A stretch of DNA of 17,450 bases from Candidatus Bathyarchaeota archaeon (GTDB lineage: Archaea; Thermoproteota; Bathyarchaeia; TCS64), in assembly GCA_016934355.1 (NCBI GenBank), contig JAFGTA010000082.1:1-17450 (forward strand), written 5' to 3'. Position numbers and translations under genes: made by a program. The notes under the pieces were generated by a model. The model made no database searches and had not been told where the DNA came from. It saw nothing but the letters and a program-made list of their open reading frames with translations. Below are positions 1 to 5,875 of the stretch, piece after piece (positions within the stretch are counted from its first letter, which is position 1; each line of letters starts with the position of its first letter).

Positions 1-461
1 AGCCGACGGACTCTAACCCCTGTAAGGCGCTCGCCGAGAGCGTCAAGGGGTACACGCCCTTCGTGTACGGCAGCAGGCTCTTCGAGGCGGCGGCGTACAG
101 GTATGGCACCCAGTTCAACGAGAACAGCAAGAGCCCCGCCGCCGCGAGCTTCTTCCCGGAGGCTTTCCACAACAGCGTCATGGCGAGGGAGGCGCCGCCC
201 GAGCTGCTGAGAAACACATGTGCCGTCATACTACGTGACCCCAAGGAATCTGAGGAGACGGCTGCGAAGATAAGCAGGTTCACAGACCTGATGGCGGAGA
301 GCTTCGGCCGCGTCGTGGAGGTGGAGGCTCACGGCGAGGGCAGGCTGGCGCGCATAGTCTCGGCGCTGCTCATAGGTGACCACGCCAGCGCCTACCTTGG
401 CATCCTTTACGGGCGTGACCCTAGCTCCACCGACTCGATACGGACGCTGAAGGGCACGTGA
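1..461 (+). CDS. Bifunctional phosphoglucose/phosphomannose isomerase, C-terminal part (5' end outside window)
   Basis: The reading frame (codons begin at base 3) is open from the left edge to the TGA at 459-461, so only the C-terminal ~150 residues are present. They match the second SIS domain of the archaeal/bacterial PGI/PMI family, which interconverts glucose-6-phosphate or mannose-6-phosphate with fructose-6-phosphate in the cytoplasm. Visible hallmarks are VYGS, then the TQFNENSKSP segment carrying the catalytic glutamate, then a FPEAFHN segment with the histidine used for ring opening, and a lysine four residues from the end (RTLKGT) matching the conserved C-terminal catalytic lysine. 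A GTG at 63 is an internal valine codon (the Y-G-S motif continues an upstream PF), not a start. The family is known from Crenarchaeota and Thermoplasmata, which fits the archaeal context. The next gene begins within 40 bases. Family assignment is firm; substrate preference is not testable here. Confidence 0.88.
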   Translation, partial: PTDSNPCKALAESVKGYTPFVYGSRLFEAAAYRYGTQFNENSKSPAAASFFPEAFHNSVMAREAPPELLRNTCAVILRDPKESEETAAKISRFTDLMAESFGRVVEVEAHGEGRLARIVSALLIGDHASAYLGILYGRDPSSTDSIRTLKGT

Positions 462-463
462 AC

Positions 464-471
464 CTATTTAT
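464..471 (+). promoter_or_regulatory. TATA-box-like element before the 499 gene
   Basis: An AT-rich block (ctatttat) lies directly after the PGI/PMI stop codon in otherwise GC-rich DNA. Its centre is about 31 bp before the ATG at 499 but only 7 bp before the ATG at 475. If it is a TATA box, transcription would start close to 499, favouring that start and a leaderless or nearly leaderless mRNA. Confidence 0.4.
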
Positions 472-498
472 CCCATGCCCCATCATCATACAATCGAA

Positions 499-993
499 AT
501 GGTGGTCGAGGTGGACGACTCGGGCTGGGGCGACCTAGTCGGAGGAGCCGTCATAGTGATGAGGCGGGTGGGGACCAACGAGAAACACGTCGGCGAGATA
601 CCGCTAGCCATGTTCCGTGAACCCGACTTCAAGTACAAGGAGTACCTCAGAGCCACCACCCAGATCATACTGGAGGGGATCGACGCACTCAACGTTGAGC
701 GCAATGAACCCCTCCACATCTGCACCGGGTACATATTCACCTCGGCTAAGGAGACCCTGCGCGAACTCGGCTACACCGTAAAGGAGGTGAAGATCACAGG
801 AGCGACCCAGGAGCTGGCGGAGCGCGAGTTCATCGCGAGCCTCGTCAGGCTTGGCGTCGGGAGCCGCGGCGAGACGGCGGAGATGAGGAGCTTCGAAGGC
901 TTCCTAGAATGGGTCCACGAGGACTTGGGGGGGCGGGAGCGGTTCGTGAAGACCGGCTGGAAGAGCTGGGAGAAACACAGGGGGAGAAAATGA
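499..993 (+). CDS. Conserved archaeal protein of unknown function, possible RNase H-like fold
   Basis: I do not recognise a named family. The protein is soluble and about 164 residues, with no signal peptide or membrane helix. It opens with a strand followed by VDDSGWGDLVGG, resembling the first strand and turn of RNase H-like folds (Asp then a glycine-rich turn), and later has an HICTGYIF strand where RNase HI has its TDS motif; the aspartate there is Gly. An RNase H-like fold is therefore only a weak inference, and nuclease activity is doubtful. I chose ATG 499 over ATG 475 because the TATA-like block at 464-471 would place the transcript start after 475, neither ATG has a Shine-Dalgarno sequence, and the 475 extension is a low-complexity PHHH segment. 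The gene is followed after one base by the SPOUT methyltransferase start, so the two are probably co-transcribed and may share an RNA-related role. Confidence 0.6.
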   Translation: MVVEVDDSGWGDLVGGAVIVMRRVGTNEKHVGEIPLAMFREPDFKYKEYLRATTQIILEGIDALNVERNEPLHICTGYIFTSAKETLRELGYTVKEVKITGATQELAEREFIASLVRLGVGSRGETAEMRSFEGFLEWVHEDLGGRERFVKTGWKSWEKHRGRK

Positions 994-994
994 G

Positions 995-1834
995 TTGATA
1001 GAAAGACGAAGAAACAGGGTTTCGATAGCGGTGCCCGCGTCCATGGTAAGCGAGTACGGGCACCTCAGAGAGAAGACGGAGGCGCTAGGGCAGCTGGGGC
1101 GAGCGGCGGCCATCTACAGGGTCGAGGAGATAATCATCTACCCGGACGAGCCCGACGAGAGCATCCTGATGAAGTACGTGCTCGGCTACATGGAGACACC
1201 CCAGTACCTCCGCAAGTACCTCTTCAAGAAGCGGCCCGAGCTAGGCTTCGCCGGCGTGCTGCCGCCGCTGAGGACCCCCCACCACCCCCTGGAGGACAAG
1301 GCTGAACACCTCAAGGAGGGCGAGGTGCGGGAGGGCGTCGTCACCAACGTACTGGACGGCGGGTACATGGTCGACGTCGGCGTCGACAGGTTCATCGAGG
1401 TAAAGGGAAAGGCTCACCGTGGCAGCCGCGTCACGATGCTCGTCAAGAGCACCGAGCCCCTCATGCTGCAGCCGACGCGGAGAAGCCTCGTCAAGATGTA
1501 CTGGGGCTACGAGCTGCGGGGCAGCCGGCAGAGGCTCAGCGAGCTCGGTCACAGCCCAGAGTGGGACCTGACCATAGCGACGTCGCGGATCGGCGAGCCC
1601 TTCGACGCGGTGCGGCACAAGATGGAGAAGCGGTGGAGGGGAAGCAAGAGGACGCTCATCGCCTTCGGCGGCCACAGGGAAGGGGTCCACGAGATCATAG
1701 GGCGTGAGGGGAAGCGTGCCGAGGAGTGCTTCGAGTACATCGTGAACACCGTCCCGGATCAGGGCACCGAGACCGTCAGGACCGAGGAGGCAGTCCACGC
1801 AACGCTGGCGCTCCTGAATACGTTTAAAGAGTGA
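995..1834 (+). CDS. Putative RNA methyltransferase, SPOUT superfamily (MTH1/C9orf114-like)
   Basis: A 279-residue protein matching the archaeal MTH1 / human C9orf114 (SPOUT1) family, usually annotated as a putative RNA uridine N3-methyltransferase that uses S-adenosylmethionine in the cytosol. The N-terminus carries the typical IAVPASMVSEYGHLREKTE, LGRAAAIYRVEEIIIYPDE segments (residues 11-52). A small S1/OB-like insert follows (about 107-138, KEGEVREGVVTNVLDGGY). The C-terminus forms the trefoil-knot cofactor site, with NTVPDQGTETVRTEEA at 251-266. Length is normal and no domain is missing. The start is TTG at 995, with a purine-rich GGGGGAGAAAA ribosome site just upstream at 980-990, overlapping the end of the preceding gene. 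The stop overlaps the GTG at 1831. The RNA target is unknown from sequence. Family confidence is high. Confidence 0.9.
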   Translation: MIERRRNRVSIAVPASMVSEYGHLREKTEALGQLGRAAAIYRVEEIIIYPDEPDESILMKYVLGYMETPQYLRKYLFKKRPELGFAGVLPPLRTPHHPLEDKAEHLKEGEVREGVVTNVLDGGYMVDVGVDRFIEVKGKAHRGSRVTMLVKSTEPLMLQPTRRSLVKMYWGYELRGSRQRLSELGHSPEWDLTIATSRIGEPFDAVRHKMEKRWRGSKRTLIAFGGHREGVHEIIGREGKRAEECFEYIVNTVPDQGTETVRTEEAVHATLALLNTFKE

Positions 1835-1869
1835 GCCTCGAATATTATTCGTTTCAGAGGGGAGTGAAC

Positions 1870-2310
1870 GTGGCAAGCGATGACGCCATAATAGAGTCGG
1901 AGCTCAAGGGGAAGACCCTCCTCGTCTACATGCATATACTCAAAAACCCTGCAGAGGCCGTGGGCGTCCGCGAGGTGCAGAGAGAGCTGGGGTTCAGCAG
2001 CCCCAGCGTCAGCAGCTACCACCTGAACAAGCTCATGGATCTGGGCCTCGTCGAGAACGTCTACGGCGACTACAAGCTCGTACGGGAGGTGAAGGTGGGT
2101 GTCCTCCGCCAGTTCGTCACCCTCGGCGGCGTCATGCTGCCCCGGTACCTCTTCTACGCGGTGCTCATGACCACCATGCTGGCCACGTACCTGCTGCAGA
2201 CGCCGTTCTACCCGTCGAGGGACGCCGTCACCACGCTGGTGATGGGACTCACCCCCACCGTCATACTCTGGTACGAGACCTACAGGATATGGAGGGACCG
2301 CCCGCGGTGA
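1870..2310 (+). CDS. Membrane-anchored winged helix-turn-helix regulator
   Basis: The protein has an N-terminal winged-helix DNA-binding domain (numbered from GTG 1870, about residues 14-77). Helix 2/3 read REVQRELGFSSPSVSSYHLNK and the wing ENVYGDYKLVR, typical of ArsR-like archaeal wHTH proteins. Two membrane helices follow (about 90-109 and 119-138), and the protein ends with a charged WRDRPR tail. The wHTH therefore sits in the cytoplasm tethered to the membrane. The frame could begin at GTG 1831 (overlapping the upstream TGA) or GTG 1864, but GTG 1870 has an AT-rich TATA-like block (aatattatt, 1841-1849) centred 25 bp upstream and a GAGGGGAG ribosome site at 1856-1863. The downstream gene also encodes a two-helix membrane protein, suggesting a pair. 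The gap between them holds a repeated operator-like motif. Target genes and signal are unknown. Confidence 0.72.
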   Translation: MASDDAIIESELKGKTLLVYMHILKNPAEAVGVREVQRELGFSSPSVSSYHLNKLMDLGLVENVYGDYKLVREVKVGVLRQFVTLGGVMLPRYLFYAVLMTTMLATYLLQTPFYPSRDAVTTLVMGLTPTVILWYETYRIWRDRPR

Positions 2311-2361
2311 CTGTTCTAAATGCAGAACAAGCCCACCGGCGGGTGGATGCGCCTGTTCTAA
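2311..2361. promoter_or_regulatory. Candidate operator: repeated CTGTTCTAA motif with a dyad and a hairpin
   Basis: CTGTTCTAA occurs at 2311-2319 and again at 2353-2361, 42 bp apart, which is four turns of B-DNA. The first copy is half of a perfect dyad TGTTCT-N6-AGAACA (2312-2329). Between the copies is a short GC hairpin, CCACC-GGCG-GGTGG (2333-2346). It lies immediately after a wHTH gene and before a small membrane protein gene, so an operator bound by that wHTH protein is the simplest reading; the hairpin could instead be an attenuator or transcript end. Confidence 0.4.
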
Positions 2362-2379
2362 TCTCTAGCATTAAAGCGT

Positions 2380-2763
2380 TTGGTGACTGGAGGTATATCG
2401 ATTAATAGCAGGCTGATGGCGTACATGGTGGTCGCCGTGGCGCTGGGGTACACGCTGATATCCGCGGTGCCCGGGCAGATAGCGGTCTACACGGAGCCGC
2501 CCATGCTCACGACGACCGAGAGCGCACCAGACGAGCAGGGAGGACGCATACTGTCAGGCGAAGCCGGCGCCAACGCCACTGAAACCCCTCCTGAGCCGGA
2601 GATGTACACTGATTCAGAGGAGGACCTTACAGGTTCACGCCCTCAAGTCCCTGAGCCAATGCGCCTCGGCGTGGAGAACACGTTCGAGATGTACAGGTGG
2701 TGGGCACTGGACCTGGGCATAGCCTTATCCGTGTACTGGGTCGCCAGGCGAAGGTTCAGTTAA
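2380..2763 (+). CDS. Small two-helix membrane protein, function unknown
   Basis: I recognise no family. The predicted protein (up to 127 residues) has an N-terminal membrane helix (about residues 13-31, MAYMVVAVALGYTLISAV), a ~70-residue acidic, proline-rich loop with one N-glycosylation sequon (NAT), and a second helix near the C-terminus (about 105-122) followed by ARRRFS. Positive charges at both ends predict cytoplasmic termini and an exported loop. The frame opens at TTG 2380 or GTG 2383. A strong GGAGGT motif (2389-2394) lies inside that stretch and ATG 2416 is 21 bases beyond it, so the true start may be 2416 (giving 115 residues), which removes only a few residues before the first helix. 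It follows a membrane-bound wHTH gene in the same direction, separated by 69 bases of repeat-containing DNA, so a functional partnership (sensor and regulator) is plausible but inferred. Confidence 0.6.
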   Translation: MVTGGISINSRLMAYMVVAVALGYTLISAVPGQIAVYTEPPMLTTTESAPDEQGGRILSGEAGANATETPPEPEMYTDSEEDLTGSRPQVPEPMRLGVENTFEMYRWWALDLGIALSVYWVARRRFS

Positions 2764-2830
2764 GCCATTCTTCGCCGCGGCTTGATCTTCATACCCGTGC
2801 TTTTGGATCAGACCCGTTCAACACCGACGA

Positions 2831-2850
2831 GAAATAATTACATCATATAT
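2831..2850 (+). promoter_or_regulatory. Distal promoter P1 of the substrate-binding protein gene
   Basis: GAAATAATTAC (2831-2841), a possible BRE/upstream element, is followed by the TATA-like catatat (2844-2850). The predicted transcript start is near 2873. The TATA block is also one arm of a dyad CATATA-N5-TATATG (2844-2860). The arrangement is nearly duplicated 51 bp downstream. Confidence 0.4.
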
Positions 2851-2881
2851 CCACTATATGCTAGCATTATTGTATGTTGCC

Positions 2882-2901
2882 GAAATAATAACGTATATAT
2901 A
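2882..2901 (+). promoter_or_regulatory. Proximal promoter P2 of the substrate-binding protein gene
   Basis: GAAATAATAAC (2882-2892) differs from the P1 element by one base and runs straight into the strong TATA box gtatatata (2893-2901). The predicted start is near 2922, leaving a ~20-base leader that contains the ribosome site AGGTGA (2931-2936), 5 bases before ATG 2942. Confidence 0.6.
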
Positions 2902-2941
2902 CAGTCCACCCCGCTCTGCACCGATTCGAAAGGTGAATCAA

Positions 2942-4246
2942 ATGGAACAAAGCAAGTTAATAGCAATCGTACTAGTAGCCGGGCTACTGGTAGGAGCCGG
3001 AGCAGGATACACCTTCGCGCCTAAGGCGGCCACCAACGGAGACGGGACGAACACAGTCACAGTGGAGAAGGCCCCCCTCGACGGTAAGACCGTCAAGTAC
3101 GGAGACCTCTACGCCTCCACGGGCGAGCTGGAGACGGCTGTACCCCTGGTGAACGAGATCATCCTACCCGACATCAACGGATTCGCCGAGCAGCTAGGCT
3201 ACGACGTAGAGTTCGAAGGCCTCATAGACGAGGCGAGCGGACAGGCCGCGACGCACCTGGAGAAGATCCAGGCCTTCAAGACCATGGACGTTAACCTCAT
3301 CATAGGCGGCCGCTGGAGCAGCATGGCACAGGCATCACTGAGCTACGTCAACCAGAACAACATGCTTCTCTTCAGCCCATCGAGCACCAGCCCGCTTCTA
3401 GCGTTACCCGACGACAACCTGTACAGGATGTGCCCCATCGACACGTTGCAGGCCCCCGCCATGGCGGAGATGCTGTGGAGCTACGGTATCGAGGCCGTGA
3501 TAGTGATGCAGACGGCGGACGCCTACGGCGACGGTGTCTACAACATCTTCAATACCGAGTACCCCGCCCGCGGCGGAGTCATACTTGAGCGCATCAGGTA
3601 CGCCGTCGAGGCTACCGAGTTCAGCAACTACCTCGCGACGGCCGAGGACATCGCCAAAGACGCGGTGGAGCAGTACGGCGAGGAGCACGTAGGAATCATC
3701 CTGGTCGCGACGGGCGGAGCGGTCACCATGGTAACTCAGGCCAAGGACTTCCCCTCCATCTACAGCGTCAAGTGGTTCGGCTGCGACAGCACGAGCCTCG
3801 TGCAGCAGTTCATCGACGACGCCAGCGAGTACGCAGACCACCTGAAGATATTCAGCACCAACGCCAGCCCAGGCGAGTCAGCCAAGTACAGCGACCTAGA
3901 CGCCAGCTACCGCGCCCTCGTGGGGCAGCAGCCAGGCTACTACACGACGACGACCTACGACATCAGCTGGGTTCTGGCGACAGCCGTGCTGGAGTCTCAG
4001 AGCACAGACGCAGTTGACGTTGTCCCGATAATCGACGACGTCGCCTACAACTACTGGGGAGCCAGCGGCTGGTGCCGCCTCAACGACGACGGCGACAGGT
4101 ACGGCTCAGACTACCTTATCTGGGGCTACGGGCCCAACGCCGAAGGCGAGCTCGATAACGTCTGCTACGGAATCTACCAGAGCGCCACCGGAGAGGTGGT
4201 CTGGTACAGCGACGTGCTGGGCTACGTCCCACCGGGCCATAACTAG
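2942..4246 (+). CDS. ABC-type substrate-binding protein, branched-chain amino acid (LivK/Peripla_BP_6) type
   Basis: A 434-residue exported solute-binding protein. Residues 6-27 form a hydrophobic N-terminal helix rich in Val, Leu and Gly, followed by a Thr/Asn/Gly linker (29-40). There is no lipobox cysteine, so it is probably held by the uncleaved helix or a non-lipid signal. The body is a type I periplasmic-binding fold: TGELETAVPLVNE at the start of lobe 1, SPSSTSPLLA at 145-154 (ligand-contacting Ser/Thr cluster) and ADAYGDGVYN at 192-201, typical of LivK-like proteins that bind amino acids or related small amphipathic molecules. The start at ATG 2942 is set by AGGTGA five bases before it; an earlier in-frame ATG at 2858 would translate promoter DNA. 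No permease or ATPase genes lie beside it: upstream is a small membrane protein and downstream a convergent kinase. The ligand cannot be read from sequence. Confidence 0.87.
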   Translation: MEQSKLIAIVLVAGLLVGAGAGYTFAPKAATNGDGTNTVTVEKAPLDGKTVKYGDLYASTGELETAVPLVNEIILPDINGFAEQLGYDVEFEGLIDEASGQAATHLEKIQAFKTMDVNLIIGGRWSSMAQASLSYVNQNNMLLFSPSSTSPLLALPDDNLYRMCPIDTLQAPAMAEMLWSYGIEAVIVMQTADAYGDGVYNIFNTEYPARGGVILERIRYAVEATEFSNYLATAEDIAKDAVEQYGEEHVGIILVATGGAVTMVTQAKDFPSIYSVKWFGCDSTSLVQQFIDDASEYADHLKIFSTNASPGESAKYSDLDASYRALVGQQPGYYTTTTYDISWVLATAVLESQSTDAVDVVPIIDDVAYNYWGASGWCRLNDDGDRYGSDYLIWGYGPNAEGELDNVCYGIYQSATGEVVWYSDVLGYVPPGHN

Positions 4247-4252
4247 GCCCCA

Positions 4253-4285
4253 CCCCTTTTCTAGACTCTTTTTATCTTCTTCTTG
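4253..4285 (+). terminator. T-rich transcript end after the substrate-binding protein gene
   Basis: Immediately after the stop codon the plus strand has cccctttt, then ctttttatcttcttctt. Archaeal intrinsic termination mainly needs runs of T in the non-template strand, with no hairpin. The second run overlaps the end of the convergent kinase gene. Confidence 0.4.
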
Positions 4286-5133
4286 ACCAACTCGGCTCTC
4301 TCACGCAGCTCGCGCTCATCTATGCACACGACTGAGCCAAAGGACTCGACGACGGCAGAGGCACAGGCGGAGCCCATGGCTCCGGCGGCTTCGACGTCGT
4401 CTGTCCTCAGAAGCTCCGCGAAGAACCCGACCATGTACGCGTCCCCCGCACCAGTCTCGTCGACCACCTTCGTCCTATAGGCAGGTACATGGTGCACATA
4501 TCCTCCCTCGGAGACGAGGCTGCCTTCACCGCCGAGAGTGACTGCGGCGACCTCCACCCCTATATCGATCAGCCTCTTCAAGGCTCGGGCAGGTTCATAG
4601 ATCCCTGTGACCATCGTGAGCTCACTGAGGGAAGACTTGTACATGGCGACCCGCCGCAAAACCTCCTCGTTACGCCACGGCTTATTGCGTATTCTGCCCA
4701 CACCCTGGACGTGCCGCACGAGCCCCTGAGGGTCGAGGGCGACGACCCCTCCCAGCGACTCTAGCACAGTATTGGAGATCTCTCCGATTATAGGCGACAC
4801 GATAACATGATCCGGCGGGTCAACGGGGGCCTCGACGGGGCTGCACACGCTATCCACAGACATGCGTCTCCCTCCGCCCGTGTAGTCGAGGACGAACCTG
4901 GTGGTTGGACTGCTCTTGACCTGAGTTGATAGGTCCACGCCGCGCCCCTTGTACCACTCTGCGTACTCCTCCGGGAAGTCAGGGCCGACGCACGTGAACA
5001 CCTTGAGCCTGACGTCGAGGAGCTCCGAGAGGCACAGCATGTAGGTGGGTGGCCCCCCGAGCCGCGTCCACTCGCCCCCGGGAGTTATCACCCTGTCTAT
5101 GGCTACGTGACCTATTGCACCCAGTTCGAGCAT
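4261..5133 (-). CDS. PfkB/ribokinase-family carbohydrate or nucleoside kinase
   Basis: A 290-residue cytosolic kinase of the PfkB/ribokinase superfamily, which transfers the ATP gamma-phosphate to a hydroxyl of a sugar, nucleoside or related alcohol. The N-terminal glycine pair is at LGGPPTYM (residues 25-32). The C-terminal signature VVDETGAGDAYMVGFF (223-238) holds the anion hole GAGD and the catalytic base Asp231. TLGGEGSLV (199-207) is the usual ATP-site segment. Length is at the short end of the family but complete. The start at ATG 5133 is supported by a TATA-like TTAATA (5162-5157) centred 26-27 bp upstream, implying a leaderless mRNA; the open frame beyond it runs antisense to rubrerythrin and is not coding. 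Divergent from rubrerythrin with an 87-bp shared promoter gap. The substrate is not identifiable from sequence. Confidence 0.85.
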   Translation of the reverse strand: MLELGAIGHVAIDRVITPGGEWTRLGGPPTYMLCLSELLDVRLKVFTCVGPDFPEEYAEWYKGRGVDLSTQVKSSPTTRFVLDYTGGGRRMSVDSVCSPVEAPVDPPDHVIVSPIIGEISNTVLESLGGVVALDPQGLVRHVQGVGRIRNKPWRNEEVLRRVAMYKSSLSELTMVTGIYEPARALKRLIDIGVEVAAVTLGGEGSLVSEGGYVHHVPAYRTKVVDETGAGDAYMVGFFAELLRTDDVEAAGAMGSACASAVVESFGSVVCIDERELRERAELVKKKIKRV

Positions 5134-5220
5134 CGTCAGATATTTCTGCTGAGCAGTATTAAGGTGTCGCGGGATCGGAAAGGTACAATAACTCTGGCTC
5201 CCTGATCCAACCGTGATTCT
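5134..5220. promoter_or_regulatory. Divergent promoter region of the PfkB kinase and rubrerythrin genes
   Basis: Minus-strand TATA at 5157-5162 (TTAATA) serves the kinase at 5133. Plus-strand TATA at 5184-5191 (tacaataa) predicts a start near 5214, seven bases before the rubrerythrin ATG at 5221. A short palindrome CTGCT-G-AGCAG (5146-5156) sits between the kinase TATA box and its start, a common place for archaeal repressors to bind. Confidence 0.5.
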
Positions 5221-5769
5221 ATGGTTAGACCCATGACCGAGACCAACCTCGTAAGCGCCTTCGCCGGCGAGAGCCAGGCCCACATGAGGTATACGATCTA
5301 CGCCGAGAGAGCCGACCAGAAGGGGTACCCCAACATCGCACGGCTGTTCAGGGCGGTCGCCTTCGCCGAGAGGATACACTCTGGCAACCACTACAAAAAC
5401 ATCCAGCGCATGGGGGACACCACCACGGTGTCGGGGGCCCTCTTCGGCAGCAGGACAGTCGAGGAGGACCTGCGGAACGGGATAGACGGCGAGCACTTCG
5501 AGATAGACGAGATGTACCCCGCCTACATGGAGGTCGCGAAGGCCCAGAAGGAGTACGCCGCGGAGATCAGCTTCAGGTTCGCCTGGGAGGCCGAGAAGAC
5601 CCACGCCGCCTTCTATGAGAGGTCGCTGGACGCGGTGCAGAACGAGAAGGACCTTGAGCTGGGCCAGATGGGGGTCTGTCAGGTGTGCGGCTACACAGTG
5701 GAGGGGGAGCCCCCCGAGAGGTGCCCCATCTGTAAGGCGAAACGTGAGAGGTTCAGACTCTTCCCCTAG
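5221..5769 (+). CDS. Rubrerythrin
   Basis: A 182-residue non-heme iron protein that reduces hydrogen peroxide in anaerobes and microaerophiles, receiving electrons through its rubredoxin domain in the cytosol. The N-terminal four-helix ferritin-like domain (about 5-140) shows the diiron ligands in family order: Glu17 (FAGESQAHMRY), Glu50 with His53 (FAERIHSGNH), Glu94/Glu97 (FEIDEMYP), and Glu125 with His128 (AEKTHAAFY). The C-terminal rubredoxin-like domain binds one iron through CxxC at 153/156 and CPIC at 168/171. Length and domain order are those of classic rubrerythrin; nothing is missing. A second ATG at 5233 (four codons in) is equally possible; I kept 5221 because the TATA box at 5184-5191 predicts a transcript start just before it. 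It points to an oxygen-sensitive lifestyle. No partner reductase is adjacent. Confidence 0.95.
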   Translation: MVRPMTETNLVSAFAGESQAHMRYTIYAERADQKGYPNIARLFRAVAFAERIHSGNHYKNIQRMGDTTTVSGALFGSRTVEEDLRNGIDGEHFEIDEMYPAYMEVAKAQKEYAAEISFRFAWEAEKTHAAFYERSLDAVQNEKDLELGQMGVCQVCGYTVEGEPPERCPICKAKRERFRLFP

Positions 5770-5789
5770 CTTCATGCGGCTTTAACCTT

Positions 5790-5828
5790 AGTATAAAACC
5801 GGTTCCCTGTTCGATAACCTCTTAATAA
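5790..5828 (+). promoter_or_regulatory. Tandem TATA boxes before the membrane wHTH sensor gene
   Basis: A strong TATA box tataaaa (5792-5798) predicts a start near 5821, and a second one ttaataa (5822-5828) a start near 5851. Either gives a leader that carries GGTGG (5863-5867), eight bases before ATG 5876. The rest of the 5770-5875 gap shows nothing else recognisable. Confidence 0.5.
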
Positions 5829-5875
5829 CCGATCCTCTCAGATAGACTAGTTTCAGGCCCCCGGTGGACGCTTCG

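Noticed and set aside
1241..1876. A 211-codon minus-strand frame
   Set aside because: It is antisense to the SPOUT methyltransferase, rich in low-information Leu/Pro/Ala/Val, and shows no family motif or promoter.
2858..2941. Extension of the substrate-binding protein back to ATG 2858
   Set aside because: The added codons run through the strong TATA box at 2893-2901, and ATG 2942 has a well-placed AGGTGA.
3404..3841. A 145-codon minus-strand frame
   Set aside because: It is antisense to the substrate-binding protein and contains no recognisable motif.
5172..5208. GGATC...GATCC inverted repeat in the kinase-rubrerythrin gap
   Set aside because: The arms are only five bases, 27 bases apart, and expected by chance.
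5134..5775. An N-terminal extension of the PfkB kinase frame of about 214 codons on the minus strand
   Set aside because: It lies entirely antisense to a well-supported rubrerythrin gene, lacks kinase motifs, and ATG 5133 has a correctly placed TATA box and gives a family-typical N-terminus.
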